Part shown: positions 23,725-26,062 of the stretch, one piece after another
Layout: each line of letters begins with the position of its first letter
How positions within the stretch are numbered: position 1 is the stretch's first letter
DNA from: Opitutia bacterium UBA953
GTDB lineage: Bacteria; Verrucomicrobiota; Verrucomicrobiia; Opitutales; UBA953
DNA length: 26,062 bases
Reading direction: 5' to 3'
Assembly (NCBI GenBank): GCA_002293125.1
Contig: DBCR01000024.1
Coordinates: forward strand, 5,916-31,977
Notes under the pieces: generated by a model
The model's input: only the letters and a program-made list of their open reading frames with translations
Databases searched by the model: none
What the model was told of the DNA's origin: nothing
Program-made: the position numbers and the translations under genes

Positions 23725-25596
23725 CTACCTACCTAGCCCCGTCGCGAAACTGATCCCGAGCGAATCCCCCACGGCGCGGACGATTTCGACCTCAGCGGGC
23801 TCGGCCCGGTCGTCGTGGAGCATCGCGGCGCCGCACGCGCGGACGAACTTGCGACGATCGTAAACGCTTTGACCGGCGATGACCGCCAAGGCTTCGTCGA
23901 CTTTCTGGAGATTGACCTTCTCGGCAGGCAGTAAGTTTGCGTCAAGTCCAGGGAGGCCAAGCACGACAGCGCCGAGTCGATAGGCCCGTGCCTGTGCTTC
24001 AGCGGATTCGCCCGAAGTCCGGACCACGGCCGTGAGGACGAGCGCGTAAGCCGAGCCTAAGTCGCCGGGGCGACCGGGCGGATTCTTTTCGCGGGAAAGA
24101 TAACGCCGCATCGACGCCTGGATGAGCAAGACGATGAGGCCGTCATCAGCTTCGTAGCCGACCTGCGTGATGGCCTGCCGGAAAAGATCCTGCTGCTCCG
24201 CCGAGAGCTGACGTAAGGCCGGCATGGAAAGATCCAGCAAGGGCAAACGCGATCCCGCCGGCAGGGCCCGGAGGAGCGGCTCGAACTTCTCGGCTTCACG
24301 AGCCACTTCGCCGCCGGCGAGATTGCGAGCCTTCGACAGCTGGGCCGCACGCAAAGCTGGATCGCGACGCAGCAAGAGACCGAGGACGAGGCCCATCGCG
24401 CTGACCGGGTCGTCGGAAGCGTTCCGCAACGTCTCGGAAATACGTCCGCGGAATCCGACCGAGTCCTGAATCTGATGGTCGGTCGGCACAGCGCGGGACG
24501 CGGCCACCGGCAAGGGCGGCACGGCGGAGGCGACCGGTGCGGCGCGGGAGACCGGTGAGGTATCATCGGCCGAGACCGCGACCGGCTGGACGTCGGGAAT
24601 GATGCCGTCGAAGGCGGGGTCGATCCGGCGGATGCGCTCGTTGATCGGCGGGTGCGTGGAGAACAGGGATTCGAGGAAACCCCCCGAGGAGGCGAAGAAG
24701 AGATGCTGGGCTTCGAGCTCGGCCTCGGAGGCTTCACGACGGGCGCCTGAGAACCCCGCGATCTTCTTCAGCGCGGAACCCAGCCCAAGCGGATTACGGG
24801 TGAACTGCACCGCGGAGGCGTCGGCGAGGTATTCGCGTTCGCGCGAGACCGCGGCCTGGATGACCTTGGCGAAAAGAATGCCGCCTGAACCGATGAGCAG
24901 CACCACGACGCCGGTCAGGATCATCCCCAACGCGACCGGCGCGGAATTCTTGCCCCGCACGGAACCGGCCAAGCGGAAGAAGATGTAGCCTAGCTGGGCC
25001 AACGCGGTCAGACCGGCGATCGCCCCGATGATGCGCAGATTGAGCTTCATGTCCCCGTTGCCGATGTGGCTGAACTCGTGGGCGATCACACCCTGCAGCT
25101 CGTCGCGGGTTAAATTGAGCAACGCGCCGCGCGTGATGCCGACCGCAGCGTCCTGCGGCGAATTGCCGGCGGCGAAGGCGTTGATGGAATTATCGTGGTC
25201 GAGGACGAAGCACAGCGGCACGGGTAGGCCGGCCGCGAGGGCCATCTCCTGTACGACGTTCAAGTAGCGACGCTCGGCGGGGTCCTTGGTGACGCCGCTG
25301 ACCAGGCGGCCGCCCAGCCGGACCGCGATGGCGCCGCCACCCTTTGATAACTCGGCGATGCGCATGAGGCTGCCGCCGAGGATGACCGCGAGCGCGACCC
25401 CGGAAGTTGCTAAGAAGAGCTTGGGCTGGAACCACTCGAGTTCACCGGACTCGAGGAGCTTACCTTGGCCGAGCACTGCCAACACGTAGAGCGTCCCGGT
25501 CAGCACGAGGATCGCCAACACCAGAAGCACGACCAGCTTGGTCGTGCGTCCGCGGGCCTCATCCTGGGCCCGGAAGAAATTCATCGTAGCGGCCAT
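23725..25596 (-). CDS. M48 family membrane metalloprotease (HtpX-like) with long C-terminal extension
   Basis: A 623-residue protein. Two membrane segments (about residues 21-42 and 60-77) precede the M48 catalytic core, which has H-E-F-S-H-I-G-N-G-D at 173-182. Two more hydrophobic segments follow (about 188-210 and 223-245). The third zinc ligand is in S-R-E-R-E-Y-L-A-D-A-S-A-V-Q-F-T-R-N-P. These motifs are typical of HtpX-like quality-control proteases. After about residue 325 there is a Pro/Ala/Val linker, then a cytosolic helical region whose end (R-K-F-V-R-A-C-G-A-A-M, then V-E-I-V-R-A-V-G-D-S-L) looks TerB-like. The start could be 25596 or the ATG at 25584. It lies 17 bases after lemA, the widespread LemA-M48 pairing. 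Confidence 0.92.
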   Translation of the reverse strand: MAATMNFFRAQDEARGRTTKLVVLLVLAILVLTGTLYVLAVLGQGKLLESGELEWFQPKLFLATSGVALAVILGGSLMRIAELSKGGGAIAVRLGGRLVSGVTKDPAERRYLNVVQEMALAAGLPVPLCFVLDHDNSINAFAAGNSPQDAAVGITRGALLNLTRDELQGVIAHEFSHIGNGDMKLNLRIIGAIAGLTALAQLGYIFFRLAGSVRGKNSAPVALGMILTGVVVLLIGSGGILFAKVIQAAVSREREYLADASAVQFTRNPLGLGSALKKIAGFSGARREASEAELEAQHLFFASSGGFLESLFSTHPPINERIRRIDPAFDGIIPDVQPVAVSADDTSPVSRAAPVASAVPPLPVAASRAVPTDHQIQDSVGFRGRISETLRNASDDPVSAMGLVLGLLLRRDPALRAAQLSKARNLAGGEVAREAEKFEPLLRALPAGSRLPLLDLSMPALRQLSAEQQDLFRQAITQVGYEADDGLIVLLIQASMRRYLSREKNPPGRPGDLGSAYALVLTAVVRTSGESAEAQARAYRLGAVVLGLPGLDANLLPAEKVNLQKVDEALAVIAGQSVYDRRKFVRACGAAMLHDDRAEPAEVEIVRAVGDSLGISFATGLGR

Positions 25597-25613
25597 CGGC
25601 CGTGGTCAGCAGC

Positions 25614-26062
25614 TTAGAACGCGACCTTCGGGGCGACCTTTTCGACGGGATCTTCGATCTTGAAGAACTCGGCGGCGGTGAAGCCGAACGCGTTCGCGAT
25701 GAAGACCTGCGGGAAGACTTCGCGTCCATTGTTGTAGAACAAGACGGCGTCGTTGAAGGCCTGGCGGGAGAAGGCGATGCGGTTCTCGGTCGAGGAGAGC
25801 TCTTCCATCAGGGTGCGCATGGTGGCGTCGGCCTTCAGGTCGGGGTATTGCTCCGAGACGACCATGAGGCGGCCGAGGGCGCCGCTCAGGCCGGCTTCGG
25901 CTTGGCTGAGGTCGCGCATGGCGGCCGGGTCGTTCGGGTTGCCGGCGAAGCGGACGTTGGCCTGGGTGGCCTTGGCACGGGCTTCGACGACGGCGGTGAG
26001 CGTGCCGCTTTCGTGGGCCATGTAGCCTTTGGCGGTCTCGACGAGGTTCGGGATCAGGTCGT
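25614..26062 (-). CDS. lemA: LemA family protein (N-terminus outside the window)
   Basis: The C-terminal 148 codons of a LemA protein; the gene continues past the window end. The visible part opens with D-L-I-P-N-L-V-E-T-A-K-G-Y, the first conserved helix after the N-terminal membrane anchor. Later come S-E-Q-Y-P-D-L-K-A, L-S-S-T-E-N-R-I-A-F-S-R-Q-A-F-N-D-A-V and Y-N-N-G-R-E-V-F-P, all LemA hallmarks of the four-helix bundle. The tail ends shortly after F-F-K-I-E-D-P. LemA proteins are membrane-anchored, of unclear function, and commonly encoded next to an M48 protease, as here. Confidence 0.95.
   Translation of the reverse strand, partial: DLIPNLVETAKGYMAHESGTLTAVVEARAKATQANVRFAGNPNDPAAMRDLSQAEAGLSGALGRLMVVSEQYPDLKADATMRTLMEELSSTENRIAFSRQAFNDAVLFYNNGREVFPQVFIANAFGFTAAEFFKIEDPVEKVAPKVAF

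Overview
The window is a compact, GC-rich bacterial chromosome segment with 22 protein genes, two of them cut by the window edges, and no gene-free stretch over 300 bases. The genes are housekeeping or cell-envelope functions. No rRNA, tRNA, CRISPR array, transposase or phage gene was seen. A long-form IspG with a large insertion, a 32-residue AURKAIP1/COX24-type ribosomal protein, a cysteine-poor bL33, sigma-54 and the LemA/M48 pair together suggest a member of the PVC group, probably Verrucomicrobiota close to Opitutales. That placement is inferred from gene content, not from a phylogeny.

Layout. 1-183 is the tail of ruvC. 184-2742 (minus) encodes an unusual 852-residue membrane protein joining an alpha/beta-hydrolase domain, a DedA/VTT domain and an ATP-grasp-like domain. 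2816-5879 is a translationally coupled operon: apaG, a beta-CASP metallo-beta-lactamase (MBL) RNase-like protein and an amidase. It converges with rpoN (minus). 7441-9099 is a GYF_2-domain membrane protein that converges with a TolB-like propeller protein. 10357-11725 holds mrp/apbC and a 70-residue protein. 11804-14508 (minus) runs queF-xerC-ispE-bS22-like, then a clear intrinsic terminator, then rpmG. 14627-17662 is dxr-rseP. 17856-20941 is a Tat-exported MBL-fold hydrolase and ispG. 21001-21774 (minus) is a secreted alpha/beta hydrolase, 22014-23567 is gpmI, and 23725-26062 (minus) is lemA (partial) followed by an M48 membrane protease.

Functional threads. Three MEP-pathway isoprenoid genes (ispE, dxr, ispG) lie within about 9 kb, though not in one operon. 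Envelope quality control is represented by rseP, the M48 protease/LemA pair, the TolB-like protein and the DedA fusion. RNA and translation functions include bL33, the bS22-like protein, queF and the beta-CASP protein.

The most unusual non-coding signal is a family of about 56-bp double-hairpin palindromes that fills intergenic spaces from 17.6 to 23.7 kb. Each copy has GGTAGGG and CCCTACC ends. The best two also have a central CCGCGG and stems whose sequence changes while pairing is kept. They sit beside short hairpins with a C-TCY-G loop. No copy was seen in the first 17.6 kb. Few genes have a Shine-Dalgarno sequence, and several have pyrimidine-rich or apparently very short leaders.
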